Below, piece by piece: positions 1 to 7,484 of a DNA stretch of 64,000 bases. Every line of letters starts with the position of its first letter. Positions within the stretch are counted from its first letter, which is position 1. Source of the DNA: Clostridium sp. 28_17 (GTDB lineage: Bacteria; Bacillota; Clostridia; TANB77; CAG-508); NCBI GenBank assembly GCA_001916065.1, contig MNRS01000017.1:1-64000 (forward strand), read 5' to 3'. The translations under genes were made by a program, and so were the position numbers. The notes beneath the pieces are model-generated. The model saw only the letters and a list, made by a program, of their open reading frames with translations. It made no database searches and was not told the DNA's origin.

Positions 1-221
1 GCAGGTATTATATAATCATAAGTATTTCTTAATATGTCAGAATAATCTGGATTTGTTTTCACATTAATATATAACTTATCATTAACGTTCATAATTAGAG
101 CAAACCATTTGTTATTTTTAATATGTTTCATTGTTACTGATTCAAAATCATTTGGAAATGGACAGTCTTTATATGTATCTTCTAATGTCAAACAATACTT
201 TATTATTTCTTCTTTATTCAT
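1..221 (-). CDS. MmcQ/YjbR family protein, 3' part beyond window
   Basis: The first 73 codons of a gene run off the left edge. The product begins MNKEEIIKYCLTLEDTYKDC and continues with a KWFALIM core, then INVKTNP and a terminal YDYIIPA. This is the layout of the MmcQ/YjbR (CyaY-like fold) family: CL.LPG..ED.PF, then MFAL, then VNLK..P, then a PAYHMNK..W tail that would lie just outside the window. Members are small cytoplasmic proteins often annotated as DNA-binding; their role is not well established. The ATG follows a weak ribosome site. Family call is fairly sure; function is not. Confidence 0.75.
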   Translation of the reverse strand, partial: MNKEEIIKYCLTLEDTYKDCPFPNDFESVTMKHIKNNKWFALIMNVNDKLYINVKTNPDYSDILRNTYDYIIP

Positions 222-287
222 ATCTACACCCTTATAATAAATTTTTATTTATTTTAATACTTCTATGATATAAGACTTTTATGACTT

Positions 288-383
288 CTAGTACTTAAAT
301 ATCTTCCTTGTTTTTAACATTATAGCATAAAATATGAATATAGCAAAATATTTTTTAAATTTTTCTAATATTTTATTCATCAT
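288..383 (-). CDS. possible 31-aa small hydrophobic peptide
   Basis: This short frame has a near-perfect Shine-Dalgarno sequence (AGGAGG at 388-393) ahead of two consecutive ATG codons at 383 and 380; the second has the better 7-nt spacing. The product begins MMNKILEKFKKYF, has a hydrophobic core (AIFIFYAIML) and a basic end (KTRKIFKY). The amphipathic lysine-rich start followed by a hydrophobic core suggests a membrane-active peptide or a type I toxin-like peptide. It lacks the cysteine or serine plus acidic tail of an AgrD autoinducer. The rest of the 222-526 stretch shows nothing else except the terminator at 455-485. Confidence 0.35.
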   Translation of the reverse strand: MMNKILEKFKKYFAIFIFYAIMLKTRKIFKY

Positions 384-454
384 TTCACCTCCTACTTTAT
401 TTTAAAAAATAAGTATTCAAAAACAAAGTTGAGAAAAAATTTTAAATAAAAAAA

Positions 455-485
455 GAAGGAAATTATCGCCATGATAATCTCCTTC
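455..485 (-). terminator. intrinsic terminator
   Basis: Read on the minus strand, GAAGGA-G-ATTATC pairs with GATAAT-TTCCTTC around a short loop, and a T-rich run follows (plus-strand A-run at 447-454). It lies just past the stop of the 50-aa gene at 527-679 and ends that two-gene unit. Confidence 0.8.
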
Positions 486-526
486 TTCCATTCACTCAAT
501 ATCTAATATAACTTAAATAGTTTTCT

Positions 527-679
527 TTAATTTTGTTCTTCTTGTCTACGAAGAAATTCTCTTGCCATTGAACTATCATTAAAATCTGATACTCCATATT
601 TTTTTCTAAGTTGTTCAATTTCTTCCTGTGTTGCCTTTTCAGGTTTTAAATCCAAATCTTTATAATCTTCAAATGCCAT
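527..679 (-). CDS. small hypothetical protein, 50 aa
   Basis: The product begins MAFEDYKDLDLKPEKATQEE and ends FLRRQEEQN; it is soluble, charged and probably helical. The ATG at 679 was chosen over the upstream one at 760 because an AGGAGG site (in the end of the preceding gene) precedes it and because the longer version would overlap that gene. One base separates it from the stop of the 192-aa gene, so the two are translationally coupled and end at the same terminator. I do not recognise the family. Confidence 0.6.
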   Translation of the reverse strand: MAFEDYKDLDLKPEKATQEEIEQLRKKYGVSDFNDSSMAREFLRRQEEQN

Positions 680-680
680 A

Positions 681-1259
681 CTATTTTCCTCCTGTGCAAT
701 CTCCACCCTGAAATGGTCGATAAACGTTGCTTTTCTCATAATTAGTATAATTACTTGCATTTATTCCCATTTTCCTAATATCACTCTTATAATGTCTAAA
801 TGCAATTTCATCTTCCTTTGAATCAACTGATGAAGACCAATTCTCTGGAATAAAAAAATCTGGTTGCAATACAATACTTCCATAATATCTTTTAGCATTA
901 ATCCCAAGTTTTACTTCACTACATTCATTTGGTTTTTTTAATCTATCATCCAACTTATATCTTCCCTTTAATTCTATATAAAGGTGTCCTCCTGATTCGC
1001 TATAATCTAAATCTCTAAATCGGATATATAAATCAAATTTGCTATTTTGAACTTTCAATATTTTCTTGGTTATACTCCGTTTTGGAATTACAATTTTCAC
1101 TTTGTAATTTGGACCATTATAGAAAACAATTACTTTTATTTCATCAACCGATGAAACACCACATTCATCATTTTTTGAACAATCTTCTAATTGCAAAATT
1201 TCTTTTTTTGCTTTAGTTTGTTTTTTAAAGTTTCCTGAATGTTTCTTTCTTTTAGACAT
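681..1259 (-). CDS. hypothetical basic protein, 192 aa
   Basis: The N-terminus is strongly basic (MSKRKKHSGNFKKQTKAKK), followed by a predicted beta-rich region and a C-terminus ending RPFQGGDCTGGK. Several short beta-like segments (IKVIVFYNG, YKVKIVIPK, FDLYIRFRD, HLYIELKGRY) suggest an all-beta domain. There is no signal peptide or membrane segment. The start has a perfect AAGGAGG site. It is transcribed from the promoter at 1344-1372 through a leader containing a 19-bp palindrome. The family is not recognised; the basic tail would suit binding of nucleic acid or an acidic partner. Confidence 0.6.
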   Translation of the reverse strand: MSKRKKHSGNFKKQTKAKKEILQLEDCSKNDECGVSSVDEIKVIVFYNGPNYKVKIVIPKRSITKKILKVQNSKFDLYIRFRDLDYSESGGHLYIELKGRYKLDDRLKKPNECSEVKLGINAKRYYGSIVLQPDFFIPENWSSSVDSKEDEIAFRHYKSDIRKMGINASNYTNYEKSNVYRPFQGGDCTGGK

Positions 1260-1280
1260 TGTTACCTCCTTAAAGTCATT

Positions 1281-1299
1281 TGGAGGTTTGAAACCTCCA
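1281..1299. repeat. perfect palindrome in leader of the 192-aa gene
   Basis: Arms TGGAGGTTT and AAACCTCCA surround one central base. The palindrome lies between the promoter at 1344-1372 and the start at 1259. As RNA its GGAGG/CCUCC stem resembles a Shine-Dalgarno/anti-Shine-Dalgarno pair, so it could act as an operator or as a leader hairpin that competes with the true ribosome site. This is inference from position. Confidence 0.55.
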
Positions 1300-1343
1300 A
1301 GTTATCTGTTTTACTTTTTGGTTTCTAAAATCAATACTTATAA

Positions 1344-1372
1344 AGTATAACATACTTTTATGTAAATTGCAA
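1344..1372 (-). promoter_or_regulatory. sigma-A promoter of the 192-aa/50-aa unit
   Basis: On the minus strand, TTGCAA at 1367-1372 is separated by 17 bp from TATACT at 1344-1349. It drives transcription leftward and is back-to-back with the promoter of the 144-aa gene. Confidence 0.6.
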
Positions 1373-1384
1373 ATTAACTTCACC

Positions 1385-1413
1385 TTGAAAAATCTCGTTT
1401 TTTATGGTATAAT
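1385..1413 (+). promoter_or_regulatory. sigma-A promoter of the 144-aa gene
   Basis: TTGAAA at 1385-1390, a 17-bp spacer and a consensus TATAAT at 1408-1413 lie 31 bp upstream of the start codon. The divergent promoter is only 12 bp away, so both units may be co-regulated. Confidence 0.8.
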
Positions 1414-1444
1414 TGTAGTATTAAAATATTAGGAGGTACTTTTT

Positions 1445-1879
1445 ATGCCAAGAGTTAATACTCTCACACGGACATCATTTACTAAAACGGAAAACAACAG
1501 CAATGATGTTAGTTTTCTTACTCCACCCACAAGGGATGAAGTAATTGCTCAACTCAAAAAACATTTTGCAGAACATACCAAAGAAGTGGTAAATTCCGAA
1601 GATATTTCAAGAATTGCTAATACAGTTAGCAATGCTTTTGATGAACTTCGAGATAAACCATATGGAGGATTTGCAAAGTATAGTCCAGAAAAGCCAAAAC
1701 TAACCATAAAAATGTATCACGATTCGTGGACATTACATGACAGAGAAAGGTATCCTGGAGACTATTCACCTTTAGAAATATTTCCTATCAAATGTTCAAC
1801 AGTCGATTTTTTGATGACAGTTGTTACGAATACCAAGTGGATTTCGTTGGCTTATGTCAGTAAAGAACTTGTATTTTAA
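1445..1879 (+). CDS. hypothetical protein, 144 aa
   Basis: A cytoplasmic protein with a disordered Thr/Ser-rich N-terminus (MPRVNTLTRTSFTKTENNSN), a helical middle with EVIAQLKKHFAEH and EDISRIANTVSNAFDEL, and a C-terminal region around WTLHDRERYPGDYSPLEI. It has its own promoter, a strong TAGGAGGT ribosome site and its own terminator, so it is monocistronic. I do not recognise the family and see no catalytic motif. Confidence 0.65.
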   Translation: MPRVNTLTRTSFTKTENNSNDVSFLTPPTRDEVIAQLKKHFAEHTKEVVNSEDISRIANTVSNAFDELRDKPYGGFAKYSPEKPKLTIKMYHDSWTLHDRERYPGDYSPLEIFPIKCSTVDFLMTVVTNTKWISLAYVSKELVF

Positions 1880-1895
1880 GACGGCAAAAAAGAAA

Positions 1896-1926
1896 AACTC
1901 TAATCAGCATTTGCTAGGTTAGAGTT
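1896..1926. terminator. terminator between convergent genes
   Basis: AACTCTAA at 1896-1903 pairs with TTAGAGTT at 1919-1926, with AGC/GCT nested in the loop, followed by a T-rich stretch. A-rich flanks make it usable in both directions, ending the 144-aa gene and the opposing 80-aa gene. Confidence 0.7.
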
Positions 1927-1937
1927 CTTCTTTGCTT

Positions 1938-2180
1938 TTACTTCAAAATCCTCACAGTATATAATGGATTAATTTCCAATACTTCAATTATAAATTGAAC
2001 TATATTAGACGAATCTTCATTATCAGAAACTAAAAAAGTAATCATCTGTGTAAATTCTTTTTTGTTCTTATCTAAAAACATTTCTCTATCTCCAAATTTT
2101 TTCTCTATTATTGCAGACATCACTTCTATCATCCCATTATGAATGTTTTCTCCATCTCTCCGTAAAATACAAATTTTCAT
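1938..2180 (-). CDS. small hypothetical protein, 80 aa
   Basis: The product begins MKICILRRDGENIHNGMIEV and ends EINPLYTVRILK. It looks like a compact alpha/beta protein, with no membrane segment or cysteine cluster. A good GGAGGT site precedes the ATG. It is monocistronic, with a terminator just downstream and an unrelated gene more than 120 bp upstream. The family is not recognised. Confidence 0.55.
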   Translation of the reverse strand: MKICILRRDGENIHNGMIEVMSAIIEKKFGDREMFLDKNKKEFTQMITFLVSDNEDSSNIVQFIIEVLEINPLYTVRILK

Positions 2181-2301
2181 CTTAATACCTCCATTTTAAT
2201 TAAAACATTTTGGTTATTTGTTACTACTATTATGTGTTATTACACATCTACATATATTATATCAATTTTTATATACTATTTCATTTGTAATTTCTTCCAA
2301 A

Positions 2302-3549
2302 TTATACTTTGTTTAATTTCAAATTTTCTGATTTGGTATCAGTAAATTCTAACATTTCTAATCCTTTAATGACATATTCATTTTTCATAAAATATTTCCA
2401 TATAGTTTCATTTAAATAATTTTCTATCATTAACATTCCTATTCCTTTATCAATTCCTATGTATTCATTTGCAAACCAGCCTTTTTTCCCTTCTAAATTA
2501 AAGCCATCTTTAAAACCATATTTTCCCCATAACTTTATAAATGTATTATAATAATATTCTATAACTTGTATGGTTTCTTTTGGTGTAAACACTATTGAAC
2601 CAATTGCACCACATGGAGATATTGTTCCATCGTTTTCTATTTCTAAATTGGTATCACATGGTTCAGCTCCTGGTCCTATATACCCTTTAGGAGAAAGACA
2701 AGCAGTTAATCCCCAGGAATTTTCTCCATAAGTTTTAAATTTGCTCTTATTATCTATACAATATTCTCTATTTGCTTTTGTCGCTTTTATTGAATTTTCA
2801 AACCAATTAACTCCATTAATATCTGTTAAATTTCTAAAATCAATCCATGCATGTGAATATTGATATGTAAATAATGTTCCACAATATGTATATATTATAT
2901 CCTTTATATCTTTATAATCTTTCTTTTTTCTATTAAATTCATAATACATACTTTTATCTATTGGATATGTTGGTGAACTAACTCCTAATACATACATCAT
3001 TAATTGTTCAGCATATCCATCCCATTGTCCCCAAAATCCTTTTTCAGGTTTATATCCCATATAAAATAAATTGTTTGTTTCGTTTCTATACCATTCCCAA
3101 TTTATTCTTTTATATAAGATATTTGCTTTATTTTTTACTTCTTTTCCGAAATATTCACCTGCAGTTATAGCACCACATATAAAAATTGCTGTATCTATTA
3201 TTGATACTTCACAATTCCATTCTCTTTTTCCTGTTTGCATATTCACAAAATGATAATAAAACCCGTTTTTTCCTTCTACGTTATTTATAAAGGTTTCTAG
3301 TGTTCTGTTTACTCTATCATAAGCCTCTTTATATTTTATCCAATTATGTTCTACTCCGATAACTAATGCTGCTAAACCATATCCTATTGATGCTATACTT
3401 GCTATATTATCAGCTAAAATTGTTTTATCTTTTATTAGTCCATAGCCTTTGCTTTTTTTATCTGCATTTGCTTCTTTAATAAAAAAATTATAGCTTTTCT
3501 TTAATTCCTTATATAATATGTCTTTTCCATATTTTTTTATTATTCTCAT
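2302..3549 (-). CDS. glycoamylase-like (PF10091 / GH144-type) glycoside hydrolase
   Basis: This 415-aa protein matches the PF10091 glycoamylase-like family, which includes GH144 endo-beta-1,2-glucanases and the C-terminal domain of cyclic beta-1,2-glucan synthases. Family landmarks appear in order: GYAEQLMMYVLGVSSPTYPI (about 180-199), HAWIDFRNL, SWGLTACLSPKGYIGPGAEP, DGTISP, AIGSIVFTPKE, LWGKYGFKDGFN and a closing GIDKGIGMLMIENY. These make an (alpha/alpha)6 toroid likely. There is no signal peptide, so it should act inside the cell on a taken-up or internal glycan. It is the last gene of the minus-strand accessory cluster, 105 bp after an MFS gene. The exact substrate is unknown. Confidence 0.8.
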   Translation of the reverse strand: MRIIKKYGKDILYKELKKSYNFFIKEANADKKSKGYGLIKDKTILADNIASIASIGYGLAALVIGVEHNWIKYKEAYDRVNRTLETFINNVEGKNGFYYHFVNMQTGKREWNCEVSIIDTAIFICGAITAGEYFGKEVKNKANILYKRINWEWYRNETNNLFYMGYKPEKGFWGQWDGYAEQLMMYVLGVSSPTYPIDKSMYYEFNRKKKDYKDIKDIIYTYCGTLFTYQYSHAWIDFRNLTDINGVNWFENSIKATKANREYCIDNKSKFKTYGENSWGLTACLSPKGYIGPGAEPCDTNLEIENDGTISPCGAIGSIVFTPKETIQVIEYYYNTFIKLWGKYGFKDGFNLEGKKGWFANEYIGIDKGIGMLMIENYLNETIWKYFMKNEYVIKGLEMLEFTDTKSENLKLNKV

Positions 3550-3633
3550 AAATTATTGCACCTCTTAAGTTGATTATACAATACTAAAAACCATATATTC
3601 AACAGGTATTTTTTTACAAATTTAACTAAAAAA

Positions 3634-3661
3634 TAGATAGCATTTAATTATTTGCTATCTA
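3634..3661 (-). terminator. intrinsic terminator overlapping a stop codon
   Basis: On the minus strand TAGATAGCA pairs with TGCTATCTA and is followed by TTTTTTAG. The upstream arm overlaps the last codons of the 408-aa MFS gene. It probably reduces transcription into the glycosidase gene downstream. Confidence 0.75.
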
Positions 3662-4881
3662 TCACTGCTACCATATTTTGCTAACTTGCTACATAGTCTT
3701 TTATTAATAAATATTTCTATAATACTTAATCCTAATAAAATAAATTCTATTACAATTAGTTCGTATTTCATCAATATTAATGTAAAAATAGCACTTAATA
3801 TTAATGTTCCTAATCTTCTATAAACTTCAATTTTAATTATAATTTCTTGTTGTTCATCTTTATTTGAAATAGTTAAAGCAACATCTTCTATATATGTTTG
3901 GAATGAATCTCTTATTGCTAATATTAAGAAAAATCCTAAAGACATAATTATAACTTTACAGATAAATGCTAATTCTATAAAGTGTCCTATAATCAATAAT
4001 GAAAACGCTAATGCCAAACATATTGTTAGAACAATGCTCATTTTATCTTTTATTTTTGAATATACCTTTCCAAATATTACATTGCCTACTAATCTTGCTA
4101 TTCTTGATATAAATACTATTGTTGTTATGTAGTATGTTACCATTTCAACAGATAAGAATTTTTGAAAATCATATTGCATAAATAATTTACTATTGTTTTG
4201 TCCCATTTTTATTATTGAATAAAATACTGCATTTGATAATATTACATAGAATATTATTGATGTTATCTTTAGTTTTTTATGTTCTTTTTTCGTTTCTAGT
4301 TCTTCCTCTACTTTTGCCTCATAATATAAAAATGCCGTTCCTAATACCAATACATATATTATTATTGATAAATACATTGGTAAATAATGATTTACATTAA
4401 ACATTTTTCCTGCTACTAATGCTGTGAATAACGTTATAATAGCATAAATAATCTTTGATTTATTTCTTATTTTAAAATAATCGTCTTTTCTACTTACAGC
4501 TTTTAAATTATTTTTCAAAATTATTTCATCCATATTTAAAAACATAACTGCTAATTCATGTATGCTTTTATATAATAACATTGCAATAAACGATTTTCCA
4601 AATGTTAATACTAATGATGCAATCAACAACATAGTTGCTCCTAGTCTTAACGAATTTACATTTCCTATCTTTTTTACAATTGATAATATTACTTTTTGAA
4701 ATACTATGCATATTATTAATGCGACCATTGTCATTGCCGTTATTTGACTGGCATTTAATCCTTTTACCAATGTTAGAAATAATGTGTCTATTGGTACGAA
4801 GAATATTAAATCACCTGTAAATGATGCAAACAACGGATATATTTTTATACTTCTATTTATTTTCTTTGTTTCTTGTTCCAT
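3655..4881 (-). CDS. MFS-type membrane transporter, 408 aa
   Basis: About 12 hydrophobic segments are split by a charged central loop (KVEEELETKKEHKK, about 190-205), the two-times-six layout of the major facilitator superfamily. The loop after helix 2 (KKIGNVNSLRLG) stands at the place of MFS motif A but is poorly conserved, so subfamily and substrate are open. It lies 20 bp downstream of the HAD gene at 4902 and is probably co-transcribed with it. A second MFS gene sits three genes further up, which suggests paralogous exporters. Confidence 0.7.
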   Translation of the reverse strand: MEQETKKINRSIKIYPLFASFTGDLIFFVPIDTLFLTLVKGLNASQITAMTMVALIICIVFQKVILSIVKKIGNVNSLRLGATMLLIASLVLTFGKSFIAMLLYKSIHELAVMFLNMDEIILKNNLKAVSRKDDYFKIRNKSKIIYAIITLFTALVAGKMFNVNHYLPMYLSIIIYVLVLGTAFLYYEAKVEEELETKKEHKKLKITSIIFYVILSNAVFYSIIKMGQNNSKLFMQYDFQKFLSVEMVTYYITTIVFISRIARLVGNVIFGKVYSKIKDKMSIVLTICLALAFSLLIIGHFIELAFICKVIIMSLGFFLILAIRDSFQTYIEDVALTISNKDEQQEIIIKIEVYRRLGTLILSAIFTLILMKYELIVIEFILLGLSIIEIFINKRLCSKLAKYGSSDR

Positions 4882-4901
4882 TTATTTTCTCCTGTTAATT
4901 A

Positions 4902-5426
4902 TTATATTAACTGTTCAAATTCTTCAGGCGTCCATGCATGTATTCCCATATTATTAAATCTGATAATATTTTCTTTATTATCATCTATAAATATAATTTC
5001 ATTAAAATCACAATTGTTAATACGCTTAATAATTTTAACAGCATCACACTTTAATTCTTGAGATTGTGCTGAAATTACTTCTATATCATTACTATAATAT
5101 TTATGTACAAAATTTTCTTTCGCTTTTAGATGAAATGAAAATTTCATTCCAGATACACAATATATTTTTACACCCTTTGTTTCAAATGTTTTAATCAAAT
5201 TTTGTAATGAATCGGATATTGAACATGGTTCAATAGTCTCATAAAAAGATTCTGGATTTAGATAAGCATTTAAGTAATAATTTAAAAGATTTTCTTCATT
5301 TTCATTACGATGTTTTAAATAATCTTTATCTTTATGAATAGCTAGTGTGTCATCAAAATCAAAAATTGCAACTTTTATACTACTTAAATCTATTTTTTTA
5401 TTTTCCAATTGTTTCACTTCTTTCAT
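4902..5426 (-). CDS. HAD superfamily phosphatase, 174 aa
   Basis: HAD motifs are visible: motif I VAIFDFDDTLA (residues about 19-29, nucleophile and acid/base Asp pair), motif II CVSGMK with the Ser, and motif IV IIFIDDNKENI near residue 145. It belongs to a HAD branch different from the NT5C-like ones further upstream in the cluster (it has FDFDDT rather than GIDIDD). The small cap lies between motifs I and II. It is 20 bp from the downstream MFS gene. A phosphate monoester substrate is likely, identity unknown. Confidence 0.75.
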   Translation of the reverse strand: MKEVKQLENKKIDLSSIKVAIFDFDDTLAIHKDKDYLKHRNENEENLLNYYLNAYLNPESFYETIEPCSISDSLQNLIKTFETKGVKIYCVSGMKFSFHLKAKENFVHKYYSNDIEVISAQSQELKCDAVKIIKRINNCDFNEIIFIDDNKENIIRFNNMGIHAWTPEEFEQLI

Positions 5427-5451
5427 TTTTTATTTTACTATAATAATACTT

Positions 5452-5602
5452 CTACAAATTTTCTTTTATCTTTGGAAATAAATCATATAAATTATGTTCT
5501 AATAAATCTTTTATCAATCGTAAATACTTTTGTAGTATCGTTTGAATTCATTAGTATCTCTATTATACGGTGTATCCATAATAAATGCTCTAATGCTATT
5601 AA
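5452..5602 (-). pseudogene. relic: HAD tail followed by HD-domain tail
   Basis: No open gene remains, but two conserved tails can be read. At 5514-5602 one frame gives IRAFIMDTPYNRD followed by EFKRYYKSIYD and a stop; this matches the end of the NT5C-like HAD proteins here (compare LIMDKPSNRDE...WKEIY in the gene at 9296). At 5452-5513 a shifted frame gives IKDLLEHNLYDLFPKIKENL and a stop, nearly identical to the end of the HD protein at 8672 (NLYDLFPEIKNNL). Both lie in the same order as HAD then HD at 10729-8672, so this is the leftover of a second copy of that pair. Confidence 0.75.
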
Positions 5603-6775
5603 TTAAGTTTCTCTTTTTCTTAAATATATCATATAATAAGCTATACTTATTTGGAATATCATAAATAAAGCAGATAATCCAAACATATATCTTAATCCAA
5701 TTTCATACATTATACCACAAAGAAATACTCCTATTGCCTCTCCTAAAAATCTAATTATATGGCATATATTTGAAAAACTTAATTGATATTTATTTTCTAA
5801 TCTATTAATATATACAGCATCACAAATATTTTCATATGCTGTTGAAATAAATATAGACCAAGTAATTGCAATTAATGTAATCATCATATTATTTGATATA
5901 AATGCTATTACATATCCTAAAAATCTTATTCCAAATTTTATTGTTACAGTTAAATAATCATTTTTAGGTGTTAAGTATTTTAATGCTATAATTCCAAAAA
6001 CATCTGCTAGTAGTCCAATAATTAATAAGTAATTAGTCGCTACACTATCACTAAATTGAAAATAATTGGTAAGTGTAAGCATTTTTAGTCCAAGAGCTGT
6101 TGACATTGCAATTGTTCCGATTAGTGTATAAATCAAATACAATATTAAAAGCTTATCTTTAAAAATATATTTTGAAGAAATTTCTTTATATTCATCTATA
6201 TTAGCAGAATTAGTAACTTTTATATTTAATAATACCAATAACGAAAATAGTAAAAAGATATTTGCTATAAGTAAACATGCATTATAATTTACAAGTAATC
6301 TCGCTATACTTTTACCTATAAATACTCCTCCAAGTAAAATTCCAATATCTCTAAATAAATATTCTGTTAATCTTCTTTTACTATATATTGTTCCTGTTTT
6401 TACAATCGTTGTTATTAATGGGTAAATACTTGTGATTATTATATATTCTGTTACAATATCTATTATTATTGATAATCTAATTAGTTCTACCGGTCCTGTC
6501 CTATTTAAAAAATATAACCAAAACATATTTACTAATTTTACTAATAACACTATTACCAAAGTATTTTTTAATCTATCTAGTTTTACGTATTTTCCTATTA
6601 AGCCAATAATTATAACACTTATAAATGTTCCTATACTTAATATATTGCTTATATTAGTAACAGCAAAATTATTATCTTGTAGCCATAGTTGTCTAAAATT
6701 TCCCCATAGTCCAACTGATATGCTAAAAAAGGCTAACATTATTAATATTTGATTTTCATTTTTTATTTTTTTCAT
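5603..6775 (-). CDS. MFS-type membrane transporter, 390 aa
   Basis: The protein is almost entirely hydrophobic, with about 12 membrane segments and a basic central loop near residues 195-210. The loop after helix 2 (GKYVKLDRLKNT) stands where MFS motif A would be. It starts inside the end of the upstream HAD gene (20-bp overlap), so the two are translationally coupled. Its 3' end abuts the HAD/HD relic directly. It is related in layout, but not closely in sequence, to the MFS protein at 3655. Substrate unknown. Confidence 0.7.
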   Translation of the reverse strand: MKKIKNENQILIMLAFFSISVGLWGNFRQLWLQDNNFAVTNISNILSIGTFISVIIIGLIGKYVKLDRLKNTLVIVLLVKLVNMFWLYFLNRTGPVELIRLSIIIDIVTEYIIITSIYPLITTIVKTGTIYSKRRLTEYLFRDIGILLGGVFIGKSIARLLVNYNACLLIANIFLLFSLLVLLNIKVTNSANIDEYKEISSKYIFKDKLLILYLIYTLIGTIAMSTALGLKMLTLTNYFQFSDSVATNYLLIIGLLADVFGIIALKYLTPKNDYLTVTIKFGIRFLGYVIAFISNNMMITLIAITWSIFISTAYENICDAVYINRLENKYQLSFSNICHIIRFLGEAIGVFLCGIMYEIGLRYMFGLSALFMIFQISIAYYMIYLRKRET

Positions 6776-7364
6776 TTGCTACTCCATTTTTTATATAATT
6801 ATATATCTCTTTCCAATTATAAAATGTTTTTATTTCGTTGTTACTATTTTTTTCATTACTAATCATAATTGCTTCAATTCCGCAATTATATACACATGAG
6901 CAATTACTTATACTATCATCAATTAATATGTCTATATTATTTTCTACGCATACTTTTGCTTTATCTTTAGCATTAACAATTAATTTATCAAAATATATAG
7001 AATTTTTATTTAGCCAAGTTTCACTTTGAATATATGGATCTTTATGAAATTCAGAATCTCTTGCAGTTATAATATATATTTCATGACCCTCTTTATGTAA
7101 TTTTTTTATTATATCAACACAATCATTTCTTGGAAGTGCATTGTTAGTAATTTCTTCTTGTATAGTTCCTAAAAAATATTTTAATTCATCATAACTAAAA
7201 TCAAATAATTTCTGATATATGTTACCATTATTATATATATCTACTATCTTATGATTCTTATTTTTTACATTTTTATTAAGACTAATTGCATATTCTTTTG
7301 CAGCATTTGTTAATTTGTCTTTTATATCTGTTAAAGTATCATCTATATCTATCCCTATTCTCAT
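6756..7364 (-). CDS. NT5C-like HAD phosphatase, 202 aa
   Basis: Motif I MRIGIDIDDTLTDI opens the protein, motif II is IYIITARDSEFHKDPY (about 97-112), and motif IV is IDILIDDSISNC (about 145-156), ending FYNWKEIYNYI. This is the pattern of the 5'(3')-deoxyribonucleotidase (NT5C, PF06941) / YqfW-type branch, which dephosphorylates nucleoside monophosphates or small phosphoesters. Its paralogues in the window are the N-terminal half of the gene at 9296 and the gene at 13238. The overlap with the MFS gene suggests a phosphatase-exporter pair. Confidence 0.8.
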   Translation of the reverse strand: MRIGIDIDDTLTDIKDKLTNAAKEYAISLNKNVKNKNHKIVDIYNNGNIYQKLFDFSYDELKYFLGTIQEEITNNALPRNDCVDIIKKLHKEGHEIYIITARDSEFHKDPYIQSETWLNKNSIYFDKLIVNAKDKAKVCVENNIDILIDDSISNCSCVYNCGIEAIMISNEKNSNNEIKTFYNWKEIYNYIKNGVANEKNKK

Positions 7365-7381
7365 TTATTTACTCCTAATTT

Positions 7382-7484
7382 TTATATTTCAAATACATAT
7401 CCATCTTCTACAACTAAGACATTATTTATCTCATCACTCTTCAATTTTTCTCTAGTTGTATCTCTCAAATGAGTAGCAATGATT
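7382..7484 (-). pseudogene. relic: C-terminal end of an ATPase-like gene
   Basis: An open frame without a start runs from the end of the MATE-like gene and reads KIIATHLRDTTREKLKSDE, then INNVLVVEDGYVFEI and a stop. The ATH-plus-spacer pattern resembles the H-loop and tail of an ABC-class or MutS-like ATPase domain. It is out of frame with the preceding gene and fills an otherwise unexplained 120-bp gap in a tightly packed operon. Which ATPase it came from is uncertain. Confidence 0.45.

Noticed and set aside
288..383. AgrD-type autoinducing peptide precursor
   Set aside because: Hydrophobic and short, but lacks the Cys/Ser thiolactone core and the acidic Pro-Glu tail, and no agrB is near. 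Kept only as an unknown small peptide.
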